Assembly: GCA_023388535.1 (NCBI GenBank)
Contig: JAEWFZ010000039.1
Location: forward strand, 1-39,403
Direction of reading: 5' to 3'
DNA length: 39,403 nt
Source of the DNA: Bacillota bacterium
GTDB taxonomy: Bacteria; Bacillota_I; Bacilli_A; Erysipelotrichales; Erysipelotrichaceae
Position numbers and translations under genes: made by a program. Below are positions 7,871-14,611 of this stretch, one piece after another. Numbering within the stretch: position 1 is the stretch's first letter; every line of letters begins with the position of its first letter. A model generated the notes under the pieces. That model was not told where the DNA came from and ran no database searches. It saw only the letters and a program-made list of their open reading frames with translations.

Positions 7871-10800
7871 CTACTTGCGACGAGACAAGAAAATAAATCC
7901 CACCACAACCATCGCCATTCCTGCGAATCCTAAACCTAAGTACAAACTCAAAGGACCGGTTCGTGGCAGTGGTACTAATTGATTCTCATAAACCAATTCT
8001 AGTTTTTGATTAGGTTCTAAACCTGTAATCGTAATTTCTTTTAATTCTGGATCGATTTGATAGCCGTAAGGCGCTTGAATTTCCTTTAAATAATAAGTTC
8101 CTGGTTTTAACAGTAGGCTAAACAAACCTTCCTCATCGGTAATCAACGTTTCAATTAGTATTTGATTACTATCGTAGATTTCAAAATGGGCTTGTTCTAA
8201 AGGCTTAGCGGTCACTTGATCAATCTTCTTAACGGTTACTTCAATCGAATATTGAAAATTGTCCAAGATAATCTCACTATTTCCGGATTCAGCTATCTTA
8301 AAACGATGGACTTCAGCGATTTGGTAGCTGGCTGGGGCGATGGTTTCTTCTAAAGCATACCATTCATCAAAATGAAGACCTCGTATTGGATGTGGTTGAT
8401 CGGTGGATACCCACTGGGCAATTAGATTTCCTTTAGAATCAAATAATCGTAAATGAGCTCCGACCAACGGTTGATGACTCTCACCATCACGTTTAACGAA
8501 AGTAGTCGTTGTCTGTTGATTCTGGCTATTTAGAGTAATGGAAGTATCAGCATTGTTTAGGGTAAAGTTAAGCTTTTTTTCCTCTAAGAGATAACCCGGA
8601 AGTGTGGATCGCTCGATGAAATAATAATCCCAATACTGAAGTTCAAGCGAAATTTCACCGTTGTCATCGGTTCTATAGGTTCCAACTTTTTGATTCGGTT
8701 TTCCAACTCGGTATAAATCAAATACGACTTCAGATAACTTCTGATCTGGATTATCGAAATCTTCTTTAATCAGTTTTACTCGACCTTTTTTCAATTTATT
8801 CTCAATGGCTTTGAGTTTTATTTCAGTAACTTCCGTTTCACCAAAACTTACCTCAAAATCAATTGGTTTTGTTAACAACTGATAGGCTTCGTGGGTGCTT
8901 AGTTCCACTAATTGATATGATCCCTCAAGAAGCAAATCCAAATTCAGTTCCATCTTTTCATTTAGTTTTGCTATCGAAACCCAGCTATCCTTTTTTAAAG
9001 TGAAATCACCATACTGGATATCTTCTTTAGTTCTAACACCAAATAGAACCGAGTCCATTAAATCCTTTGGATAAGGATGAAACTTTGAGGCTTCAAAGGA
9101 TTTTTGTGCGCTTAGTTTAGCTTGTTTTCGTTGATTTGTAAGTTCTAAACTTTCGAGAACAATCTCAGAAGATGTCCTTTTAGTTGACAAGTCAATTTCA
9201 TAGATTTGCTCATCTTTGAGGTATCCATTGGTGCTATCTACTTCTGTGAGTCGATATTTACCTAATGGAAGATTTTCTATTCGATAAGGTTCATCTTTGG
9301 TTGTAAACTCGACCACCAGATCTCCCTGTTGATAAATCAGGCGTTGATTGCGATGGATATCTTCTGCCGCATGGAGTTGAAAACGTGCGCCTTCTAGATA
9401 TTTCTTTTCAAACTTTGGTACAACGACGGTATAGCCAGCTACCAAGTGACTTTCAAAACCAACCAATTGTTCCCCATATTTATGTAACTCAATTTCTCCT
9501 TCAATCGGTTGATTTTGCGATAAATGGGTTACTTCAACAACCTCCTTGGCTTCAAACGAAAGATTAATCTCAATAACTTCTTGATTACGCTTATAGTCTT
9601 TTGGAGCTTGAACTTCTTGAAGAAAATAAGTAGCCAATGGTAATAGAGAGGTATAAGCCACTCCCTGCTCATTAGTACGAATTGTTTCGACGAGTTCTTG
9701 ATTGGAATCGCGAATCTCAAATACCGCATCCGCCAAGGGTTGATTAGCTTCATCAACTTTAACGACTTTAATTTGACCTTGAGCCGCTTTGTTGGTAAAG
9801 GTAATCTGATGATTTGTTTCTGCTAAGACGATACTTTTGACTTCCTGAGATAGAAGATAAGGCTCGGGAACATAAGCTTCCCGTATGTAGACGGTTTCGT
9901 TTGGTCCCATCATTTCTACAATTGAGGTCAATCCTTGGTCGTTTGTTTTTACTTCAATTGGATCTTTGAATTGTTTATCTTTCGAGATCTGAAAAATAGC
10001 ATCTTTTATAGGTTGATTGTTTTCATCTACTTTTTCAATGATAATCGTGTCCGCTTGTTGTTGCCTAACTGAAATCGTCATAGGAATTGGCTTTGGCGTG
10101 GCTGGTACCATGACATCCTGAGTCTTTGGATTGGTATAGATAATCGGGTCGCTACTTTTTATACCTTGATACTTAGTTAGTCGAACGATACCGTTTTGAG
10201 GAGAGTTTTTATTGGCTTTGATGATTAATTGTTGGCCATCTATCGTTACATCAAAACCAGCGCTATCGGTAACACTGATATCCGCCATTACTTCATTGTT
10301 ATCGGTAAGAACTATAGGCTCCTCTTTAATCAAAGTGATGGATGCTTGGTTAAATGAAGGCAGTAAATAATGTCGACGCACATCTTTAAGAATCGTTTGT
10401 TTACTTGTTTCATAATCCGGAATATCGGATTTGCTGATAGCTAGCATTTCCTGGTAGATGGTGTGATGGGTTACCGCAAACCAATAGCGCCAATCTTCTT
10501 GATGTTGTTTTTCCTTAGTGAAACCATGAAAAGCAATCAAATTAATATGTTGCAAGGTTTCCAGATCTTCGACCCAACCGGAACGATAGTTCCACCCCCA
10601 GGTTTCGAAGGTTTCATTTTTAAACGATTGATGAGGCTCAATACAAAAAGCAATTTGATTGGATTCATTAAAAAATATCGAAATCGGAGCATTTGTATTT
10701 AACCTATCGTAAATAGCTTGATAGTTTGGATCGCTGGGTGACATTTTTACAATGTCAAACTCACCCTGCTCGTTTTTGGTACCATAGGTACCAATAAAAA

Positions 10801-10900
10801 AGCCGCTGCGTTCAGAAGTAAAGGTCTCAGCTTTTATTCTTAATAACGAGCTAGTAAGTGTGAAGGTTAAAATCATTAAGACGGTAATGATTCGTTTCAT
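7871..10900 (-). CDS. LPxTG-anchored surface protein, thioester-like domain plus seven Cna_B-like domains
   Basis: This is a 1009-residue wall protein. A signal peptide (about 1-24) is followed by a thioester-type domain (about 30-180) with its cysteine at C86 (AFCIEPH). The usual TQxAIW partner motif reads THHTIY (144-149), so histidine stands where the thioester glutamine should be. Seven prealbumin-like Cna_B domains follow at about 283-371, 375-460, 467-590, 593-702, 704-795, 797-884 and 886-975. Each has an N-terminal Lys and a Glu before an x(4-5)Y end (for example LKEIQAPYGY), the lysine and catalytic glutamate of intramolecular isopeptide bonds; most also end with an Asn. Sortase signal LPRTG is at 978-982, then a membrane helix and RRK. 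The start has only a weak ribosome binding site (AGG). It is probably an adhesin stalk; no sortase gene lies nearby. Confidence 0.9.
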   Translation of the reverse strand: MKRIITVLMILTFTLTSSLLRIKAETFTSERSGFFIGTYGTKNEQGEFDIVKMSPSDPNYQAIYDRLNTNAPISIFFNESNQIAFCIEPHQSFKNETFETWGWNYRSGWVEDLETLQHINLIAFHGFTKEKQHQEDWRYWFAVTHHTIYQEMLAISKSDIPDYETSKQTILKDVRRHYLLPSFNQASITLIKEEPIVLTDNNEVMADISVTDSAGFDVTIDGQQLIIKANKNSPQNGIVRLTKYQGIKSSDPIIYTNPKTQDVMVPATPKPIPMTISVRQQQADTIIIEKVDENNQPIKDAIFQISKDKQFKDPIEVKTNDQGLTSIVEMMGPNETVYIREAYVPEPYLLSQEVKSIVLAETNHQITFTNKAAQGQIKVVKVDEANQPLADAVFEIRDSNQELVETIRTNEQGVAYTSLLPLATYFLQEVQAPKDYKRNQEVIEINLSFEAKEVVEVTHLSQNQPIEGEIELHKYGEQLVGFESHLVAGYTVVVPKFEKKYLEGARFQLHAAEDIHRNQRLIYQQGDLVVEFTTKDEPYRIENLPLGKYRLTEVDSTNGYLKDEQIYEIDLSTKRTSSEIVLESLELTNQRKQAKLSAQKSFEASKFHPYPKDLMDSVLFGVRTKEDIQYGDFTLKKDSWVSIAKLNEKMELNLDLLLEGSYQLVELSTHEAYQLLTKPIDFEVSFGETEVTEIKLKAIENKLKKGRVKLIKEDFDNPDQKLSEVVFDLYRVGKPNQKVGTYRTDDNGEISLELQYWDYYFIERSTLPGYLLEEKKLNFTLNNADTSITLNSQNQQTTTTFVKRDGESHQPLVGAHLRLFDSKGNLIAQWVSTDQPHPIRGLHFDEWYALEETIAPASYQIAEVHRFKIAESGNSEIILDNFQYSIEVTVKKIDQVTAKPLEQAHFEIYDSNQILIETLITDEEGLFSLLLKPGTYYLKEIQAPYGYQIDPELKEITITGLEPNQKLELVYENQLVPLPRTGPLSLYLGLGFAGMAMVVVGFIFLSRRK

Positions 10901-11145
10901 AATTAAACCTAGTTGGTACTTTAAAGAAGGAAAGCCAATGTATAAAATACCATTTCCTTTCTAACCTAACTTCTAGTTAGGAATTTTTAAACGCTTTCGT
11001 TAAACCAAAGCGTATTGCTTTCCCTCTTTCTATAATCTTTGGTTGCTGATATCCCTAAAATTCGCGCAGAAACGGATTTCGATTTGGATGTGATACTACT
11101 GTTAAGTAGGCTAAAATAGCTATAAAAAATAATGTGCGAAATCTC
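10901..11145. other. Intergenic stretch without a gene
   Basis: No convincing gene is present. On the minus strand it is the 5' leader and promoter region of the surface-protein gene. A small hairpin (CCTAAC/GTTAGG, about 10966-10982) and an imperfect TATACA are the only features seen. An open frame on the minus strand (11193-10987) has no family resemblance and runs across the tRNA promoter. Confidence 0.5.
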
Positions 11146-11173
11146 TTGCAAAAGTTTTTCAATATTGTATAAT
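11146..11173 (+). promoter_or_regulatory. Promoter of the Cys-Leu-Arg-Pro-Met tRNA operon
   Basis: TTGCAA (11146-11151) is followed after 16 nt by a perfect TATAAT (11168-11173), 23 nt before tRNA-Cys. The same TTGCAA -35 occurs in the fMet-Phe promoter. Confidence 0.85.
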
Positions 11174-11196
11174 AGTAAAGCACAGCGTTTCACAAT

Positions 11197-11270
11197 GGTT
11201 CCTTAGCCAAGTGGTAAGGCAATAGACTGCAACTCTGTGAGCGCCGGTTCAAATCCGGCAGGAACCTCCA
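11197..11270 (+). tRNA. tRNA-Cys (anticodon GCA)
   Basis: The acceptor GGTTCCT/AGGAACC, the anticodon loop CTGCAAC, the T-loop and an encoded CCA are intact. U73, the cysteine discriminator base, is present. It is the first of five tRNAs in one unit. Confidence 0.96.
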
Positions 11271-11276
11271 AATGCT

Positions 11277-11363
11277 GGGGATATGGCGGAAACGGTAGAC
11301 GCAACGGACTTAAAATCCGTTGAGGGTAACCTCGTAAGGGTTCAAGTCCCTTTATCCCCACCA
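11277..11363 (+). tRNA. tRNA-Leu (anticodon TAA)
   Basis: This is a class II tRNA with a long variable arm. The acceptor is GGGGATA/TATCCCC, the anticodon loop CTTAAAA reads UUA and UUG, A73 is present and CCA is encoded. Confidence 0.96.
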
Positions 11364-11386
11364 CTTAATGAAAAGTAAATATTTAT

Positions 11387-11463
11387 GCGCCTGTAGCTCA
11401 ATTGGATAGAGCGTTTGACTACGGATCAAAAGGTTGCGGGTTCAAATCCTACCAGGCGCGCCA
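11387..11463 (+). tRNA. tRNA-Arg (anticodon ACG)
   Basis: The acceptor is GCGCCTG/CAGGCGC and the anticodon loop is CTACGGA. A34 is expected to be edited to inosine by TadA to read CGU, CGC and CGA. CCA is encoded. Confidence 0.96.
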
Positions 11464-11469
11464 TTTTTT

Positions 11470-11546
11470 CGGGATGTAGCACAGCTTGGTAGTGCACTTG
11501 ATTTGGGATCAAGGGGTCGCAGGTTCGAATCCTGTCATCCCGACCA
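11470..11546 (+). tRNA. tRNA-Pro (anticodon TGG)
   Basis: The acceptor is CGGGATG/CATCCCG, with the C1-G72 pair usual for bacterial tRNA-Pro. The anticodon loop is TTTGGGA, A73 is present and CCA is encoded. Confidence 0.96.
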
Positions 11547-11557
11547 TTTTTTTAAAC

Positions 11558-11634
11558 GGCGAGGTAGCTTAGTTGGCTAGAGCACTCGGTTCATACCCGG
11601 GGGGTCGTGGGTTCGAGTCCCACCCTCGCTACCA
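11558..11634 (+). tRNA. Elongator tRNA-Met (anticodon CAT)
   Basis: The anticodon loop TTCATAC sits in stem CTCGG/CCGGG and CCA is encoded. A normal G at position 1 pairs (G-U) with 72, unlike the initiator at 13389. The body resembles the Bacillus elongator Met tRNA rather than the Ile2 type at 13650. It is the last gene of the operon. Confidence 0.9.
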
Positions 11635-11645
11635 TTGTTAATTAG

Positions 11646-11669
11646 ATCCACTAAACGGTGGATTTTTTT
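11646..11669 (+). terminator. Terminator of first tRNA operon
   Basis: The stem ATCCAC/GTGGAT with a 6-nt loop is followed by a T run (11663-11669). Confidence 0.8.
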
Positions 11670-11732
11670 ATACTTTCTAGCTAACGTGTTCACAGTTTAG
11701 ATATAACTCACTTTTACGAATAGCTAATTTCA

Positions 11733-11760
11733 ACTAAATTTAGTAACAGTAAGCTATAAT
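11733..11760 (+). promoter_or_regulatory. Promoter with putative operator for the C39-like gene
   Basis: TATAAT (11755-11760) is a perfect -10 just 6 nt before ATG 11767, so transcription should start at or next to the A of the start codon. There is no good -35. Instead, CTAAATTTAG (11734-11743) followed by TAACAGTAAG resembles one strand of the palindrome at 455-475 (15 of 21 positions by hand alignment), suggesting a repressor site over the -35 region. Confidence 0.5.
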
Positions 11761-11766
11761 GGTTCT

Positions 11767-12639
11767 ATGGAAACCACACTTACATTAAATAAGACAATGC
11801 ATGAAAAGACATTCCCTAGATTGTTTTATCATCTCACCCTGAAAAGTGTTCATAAACTATCTCCCCTGCCAGCTACGCTTTACTGTTTTGAGCCTAGCGG
11901 TTATTTAATTCGCTTTGGTAATGATATTATTGAATACAGTTTAAATACAATTCTATCGATTAAATCAGGAGATATTTTAAAATACTTCGGTCCACTACAA
12001 CTTTTTTCAGGAAATCAGCCCGTAAAAAGAACCAGACAACCAAATCACTTAAATGAAAATGACTGGATCGGTATCGAATCGGATAAATTTAAATTGTATC
12101 AATCTTGGATAAATCGTGATGGCACTTGTGGTATGTTAGCGGCGACCGTACTTCTAGCCTATTACCAAGATCATATAGAAATTAATACCGTTCATCGAAG
12201 ACTCAGAGAACCGTTTAGCAGCGACTATGAGAAGTTATACCAAGTGATGATGAATTATGTAAAAACGTTAATGATCCAAGGAACCATCGCTCCCGATCTT
12301 GCGATTGGGCTCAACCGCTATTTTAAAGATTATGGGGTTAATGCAAGACTACCCTATGAATTTAAAGCAAGATTTAAAATGGCCACAACCTTTGGCGTCA
12401 TGAAACCACTCTTGGAAGCTAATATTCCAAAGCCGGGAATTATCGGTTTATTCCGTTGGTTAGGTTCCCCTAAAAATTATCGCAATCATTGGGTCGTAGC
12501 TTATGCTTATCGAAAAGAAAACAATCAAACCTTTTATCAAGTTCATGACAACCATGGCCTATATGATGCGGTTGTCAATGTGCGCTGGACCAGTTCAGTG
12601 GTTCGCTTAAGTAGAAAACTAAAAGAAGAAGCTAATTAG
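11767..12639 (+). CDS. Papain-fold (peptidase C39-like) protein, function unknown
   Basis: This 290-residue protein belongs to no family I can name with certainty. Its centre reads WINRDGTCGMLAA, the helix-capping Cys motif of C39-like and related papain-fold proteins, giving C121 as nucleophile. Near the C-terminus NHWVVAYAY supplies H241 and QVHDNHG supplies D261/N262, the order and spacing expected of a Cys-His-Asp triad. The first 100 residues are unassigned. There is no signal peptide or membrane segment, so it probably acts in the cytosol. No ABC transporter, bacteriocin or substrate gene is adjacent, so a leader-peptidase role is not supported. There is no ribosome binding site; the -10 abuts the start codon, implying a leaderless message. 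The stop codon lies in its terminator. Confidence 0.75.
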   Translation: METTLTLNKTMHEKTFPRLFYHLTLKSVHKLSPLPATLYCFEPSGYLIRFGNDIIEYSLNTILSIKSGDILKYFGPLQLFSGNQPVKRTRQPNHLNENDWIGIESDKFKLYQSWINRDGTCGMLAATVLLAYYQDHIEINTVHRRLREPFSSDYEKLYQVMMNYVKTLMIQGTIAPDLAIGLNRYFKDYGVNARLPYEFKARFKMATTFGVMKPLLEANIPKPGIIGLFRWLGSPKNYRNHWVVAYAYRKENNQTFYQVHDNHGLYDAVVNVRWTSSVVRLSRKLKEEAN

Positions 12640-12650
12640 CCTCTTCTTTT
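12622..12650 (+). terminator. Terminator overlapping the stop of the C39-like gene
   Basis: The imperfect long hairpin AAAGAAG..GCTAATTAGC..CTTCTTT includes the TAG stop and is followed by TTTTCCCC. The T tract is short, so efficiency is uncertain. Confidence 0.6.
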
Positions 12651-12726
12651 CCCCTGTCCCGGCCCTCGTTAATAGAAAACTAGCGGATGGTATTAATTAA
12701 GAATTACAATAACAAAGGTAATAAGC

Positions 12727-12801
12727 ATGGAACACAATTATGACGGGCTTCGAACCCTGGCTGTTCTGCCGATCCACCTAATTTTCGCTCTCTTTTTCTA
12801 G
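12727..12801 (+). pseudogene. N-terminal remnant of an acyltransferase-3 (OafA/YrhL-like) gene
   Basis: A 24-codon frame with a ribosome binding site (AAAGG, 8 nt upstream) begins MEHNYDGLRTLAVL and soon reaches PIHLIFAL and a TAG. The DGLRxLAVL start followed by a hydrophobic segment is the hallmark N-terminus of acyltransferase family 3 membrane O-acyltransferases, normally 350-650 residues. The rest of the gene is gone. A tRNA-like T-arm seen here on the other strand is explained by this coding sequence. Confidence 0.6.
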
Positions 12802-12819
12802 TAACTACCTACTTTGTCT

Positions 12820-13236
12820 TTAAATTAAATCGGTCAACCAATTCTGTTTTTGAATCAATCCATCCAGTTCTCGGATTTGTTGCGAGCTGTGATTGATTTT
12901 TTCTTTTAAAGCTCGTTCATCTAAAAAGCTGATACTCCTAATTTCAGATAATGAATAACGATCCACCCGTTCACCAGTTTCCTGCTCGACTTGCTTCAGT
13001 AAGTGGACGAGACGTTTTAATTGTTCGCGTCGAATCATAGCTTGAGCAATAACATCGATGGCTCGATTTCGGTGACATGGTTGGTGTGATTAATACGACT
13101 AATCAGGTTTGACAATTCCTCACTTAAGTGAATGAGGTCATCGATACTTTGATTGGGATCAAATACCGGTACATTTCCTCACTGTCCATAGAGATTTTTA
13201 ATCGTTTGTTGGTAATAAAGCTTCAGCTAGTTTCAT
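12820..13236 (-). pseudogene. Broken DIP1984-family (septicolysin-like) gene
   Basis: The pieces read in order: MKLAEAL (start 13236, ribosome binding site GAAGG upstream), then after a 1-base shift YYQQTIKNLYGQ and a TGA, then VPVFDPNQSIDDLIHLSEEL and SRINHTNHVTEIE. After a second shift come AIDVIAQAMIRREQLKRL and the intact C-terminus RYSLSEIRSI to QKQNWLTDLI. This follows the DIP1984 family layout, a helical cytosolic protein of about 150 residues with start MKLAEALL, motif INRTN and tail E.NW..EL. Two frameshifts and one nonsense codon make it a pseudogene. The family's function is poorly known, so no functional loss can be stated. Confidence 0.8.
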
Positions 13237-13283
13237 CGTCGGCCTTCTCTTTGAATAAATTGTTTCATGATGATATAAAAAAA

Positions 13284-13298
13284 AGCCACAAGGTGGCT
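13284..13298 (-). terminator. Terminator of the fMet-Phe tRNA operon
   Basis: On the minus strand AGCCAC/GTGGCT with a 3-nt loop is followed by a run of T (plus-strand A tract 13277-13284). Confidence 0.85.
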
Positions 13299-13311
13299 AG
13301 TTGCACAACAG

Positions 13312-13387
13312 TGGTGGTTCCGGTCGGAATTGAACCAACGACACGTGGATTTTCAATCCACTGCTCTACCGACTGAGCTACGGAACC
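13312..13387 (-). tRNA. tRNA-Phe (anticodon GAA)
   Basis: The acceptor is GGTTCCG/CGGAACC and the anticodon loop TTGAAAA sits in stem GTGGA/TCCAC. A73 is present and CCA is encoded. It is transcribed after fMet with a single nucleotide between them. Confidence 0.96.
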
Positions 13388-13388
13388 A

Positions 13389-13465
<77 letters not shown>

Positions 13466-13479
13466 ATGTGTGCTTTAGT

Positions 13480-13508
13480 ATTATAGCAAGCTAACTATCA
13501 ATTTGCAA
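13480..13508 (-). promoter_or_regulatory. Promoter of the fMet-Phe tRNA operon
   Basis: On the minus strand TTGCAA (13508-13503) is followed after 17 nt by TATAAT (13485-13480), shortly upstream of tRNA-fMet. Confidence 0.85.
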
Positions 13509-13595
13509 CATAGATTTATTATTATATAACGATTCGAGAAAATCAAGATCTTTATTTTATTATCGAGAAATATTTTGAGAAAATGTCGAATATGA

Positions 13596-13624
13596 TTGAT
13601 TAATTCAAAAACCTTTTGTATAAT
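13596..13624 (+). promoter_or_regulatory. Promoter of the Ile2-Ser tRNA unit
   Basis: TTGATT (13596-13601) is followed after 17 nt by TATAAT (13619-13624), 25 nt before the first tRNA. It is divergent from the fMet-Phe promoter. Confidence 0.8.
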
Positions 13625-13649
13625 ATACAAGCCTGTAATTGGCACTTTC

Positions 13650-13726
13650 GGACCCTTAGCTCAGTTGGTCAGAGCTACCGGCTCATAACCGGTTGGTCGT
13701 AGGTTCGAGTCCTACAGGGTCCACCA
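13650..13726 (+). tRNA. tRNA-Ile2 (anticodon CAT, lysidine type)
   Basis: The acceptor is GGACCCT/AGGGTCC and the anticodon loop CTCATAA sits in stem ACCGG/CCGGT. CCA is encoded. The CAT anticodon looks like Met. However, the body GGxCCCTTAGCTCAG is that of the isoleucine tRNA whose C34 is changed to lysidine by TilS to read AUA. Initiator and elongator Met tRNAs are both present separately in this window, which fits. Confidence 0.8.
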
Positions 13727-13730
13727 AGAT

Positions 13731-13821
13731 GGAGGAATACCCAAGTGGCTGAAGGGTCCGGTCTTGAAAACCGGTAGGTCGTGAGAGCGGCGCCTGGGTT
13801 CGAATCCCAGTTCCTCCGCCA
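13731..13821 (+). tRNA. tRNA-Ser (anticodon TGA)
   Basis: This is a class II tRNA with a long variable arm (TAGGTCGTGAGAGCGGCGCC region). The acceptor is GGAGGAA/TTCCTCC, the anticodon loop is CTTGAAA, the discriminator is G73 and CCA is encoded. Confidence 0.96.
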
Positions 13822-13837
13822 TCTTATTAAAAACTTG

Positions 13838-13866
13838 TTGACACTGTTTTTTTTAAGTGATATACT
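13838..13866 (+). promoter_or_regulatory. Internal promoter for tRNA-Ile and tRNA-Ala
   Basis: Consensus TTGACA (13838-13843) is followed after 17 nt by TATACT (13861-13866), with a TGA extension of the -10. It lies between tRNA-Ser and tRNA-Ile, so the last two genes can be made independently of the first two. Confidence 0.85.
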
Positions 13867-13887
13867 TGTTAGGCATTCAAATAGAAT

Positions 13888-13964
<77 letters not shown>

Positions 13965-13987
13965 TTTTATTTAATTTGAATGCTAAT

Positions 13988-14063
13988 GGGGTGTTAGCTC
14001 AGTTGGGAGAGCGCCTGCCTTGCAAGCAGGAGGTCAGCGGTTCGACCCCGCTACGCTCCACCA
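13988..14063 (+). tRNA. tRNA-Ala (anticodon TGC)
   Basis: The acceptor GGGGTGT/ACGCTCC contains the G3-U70 alanine identity pair. The anticodon loop CTTGCAA sits in stem CCTGC/GCAGG. CCA is encoded. Confidence 0.96.
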
Positions 14064-14074
14064 TTAATCAATGC

Positions 14075-14100
14075 AACTTACCAAGATGGTAAGTTTTTTT
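14075..14100 (+). terminator. Terminator of the second plus-strand tRNA cluster
   Basis: The stem AACTTACC/GGTAAGTT with a 5-nt loop is followed by a run of T. Confidence 0.88.
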
Positions 14101-14106
14101 ATTATA

Positions 14107-14134
14107 TTGACTTCCCTAATTGATGTGATATAAT
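14107..14134 (+). promoter_or_regulatory. Promoter of the membrane protein/XRE pair
   Basis: TTGACT (14107-14112) is followed after 16 nt by TATAAT (14129-14134), with a TGA extension of the -10. The predicted start is near 14141, inside the palindrome that covers 14124-14161. Confidence 0.8.
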
Positions 14135-14161
14135 TGTCTCATATGATACAATTATATCACA
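14124..14161. promoter_or_regulatory. 38-bp palindrome, putative operator
   Basis: The perfect 14-bp arms TGTGATATAATTGT (14124-14137) and ACAATTATATCACA (14148-14161) enclose CTCATATGAT, itself palindromic except its outer bases. Only one base pair of 38 is mismatched. It covers the -10, the start site and about 20 nt of the leader, ending just before the AGGAGG. This placement would block transcription when bound. The XRE protein encoded by the second gene is the obvious candidate ligand (inference). Confidence 0.7.
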
Positions 14162-14173
14162 TAGGAGGTACTT

Positions 14174-14611
14174 ATGAAACTATTCAACAAAATGTCCTAC
14201 AATCAACATTTGGGTTTAAGATTAACCGTAGCGCTCGCTGCTTTTATCTTTTCACTATTCGAAGCTTTTTCGCTCGCATTCACTAAACAACCACTTTTTA
14301 TCATTATTAATACTTTAGTACTAATTATTTACAGCGTCTTCATGATCATGGGAATTTTTCAAATTAGTGATAAAAATAGCTCCAATCTTGATGAAATGAC
14401 CAAAAGAAATATTAACAAGGCCGGACAAACACTGTCCGCCCTCTTGTTGCTGATGATTGTACTTGGCTTAATGTTGACGATGCTATTTAAAACTGAAATT
14501 TCTTTTAACAATTATATCTTCTTTAGTCTCTTCCTTTTAGTCATGATTCTAAACGATGCCCTGTACCTTTATTATGAGTACAAAGCCGATAACCAACATG
14601 TTGACTACTAA
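14174..14611 (+). CDS. Four-helix membrane protein paired with an XRE regulator
   Basis: This is a 145-residue protein of unknown function. Four hydrophobic segments are visible (about 18-36, 42-62, 88-106 and 115-132), with a charged middle loop DKNSSNLDEMTKRN and a polar C-terminus. It resembles small integral membrane proteins (DUF2178-like) often encoded directly before a short YozG-like XRE regulator in Bacillota. AGGAGG lies 5 nt before the start. The next gene overlaps its 3' end, so the two are translated together. A 38-bp palindrome spans its promoter. Possible roles are sensing or inhibiting the regulator at the membrane; nothing in the sequence proves this. Confidence 0.75.
   Translation: MKLFNKMSYNQHLGLRLTVALAAFIFSLFEAFSLAFTKQPLFIIINTLVLIIYSVFMIMGIFQISDKNSSNLDEMTKRNINKAGQTLSALLLLMIVLGLMLTMLFKTEISFNNYIFFSLFLLVMILNDALYLYYEYKADNQHVDY

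Noticed and set aside
11050..11130. Short plus-strand frame reading VADIPKIRAETDFDLDV, possibly a gene remnant
   Set aside because: There is no start codon, no ribosome binding site and no recognisable family. It is too short to support as a pseudogene.
10987..11193. 68-codon open frame on the minus strand
   Set aside because: It runs antisense across the TTGCAA/TATAAT promoter of the tRNA operon, has no ribosome binding site and resembles no family.
12735..12785. tRNA-like T-arm on the minus strand (GGGTTCGAAGCCC)
   Set aside because: No acceptor or anticodon arm can be formed around it. The plus strand here codes the DGLRTLAVL acyltransferase start, which explains the sequence.
13128..13376. 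82-codon open frame ending VGIEPTTRGFSIHCSTD
   Set aside because: It is the antisense reading of tRNA-Phe, its terminator and the DIP1984 pseudogene.
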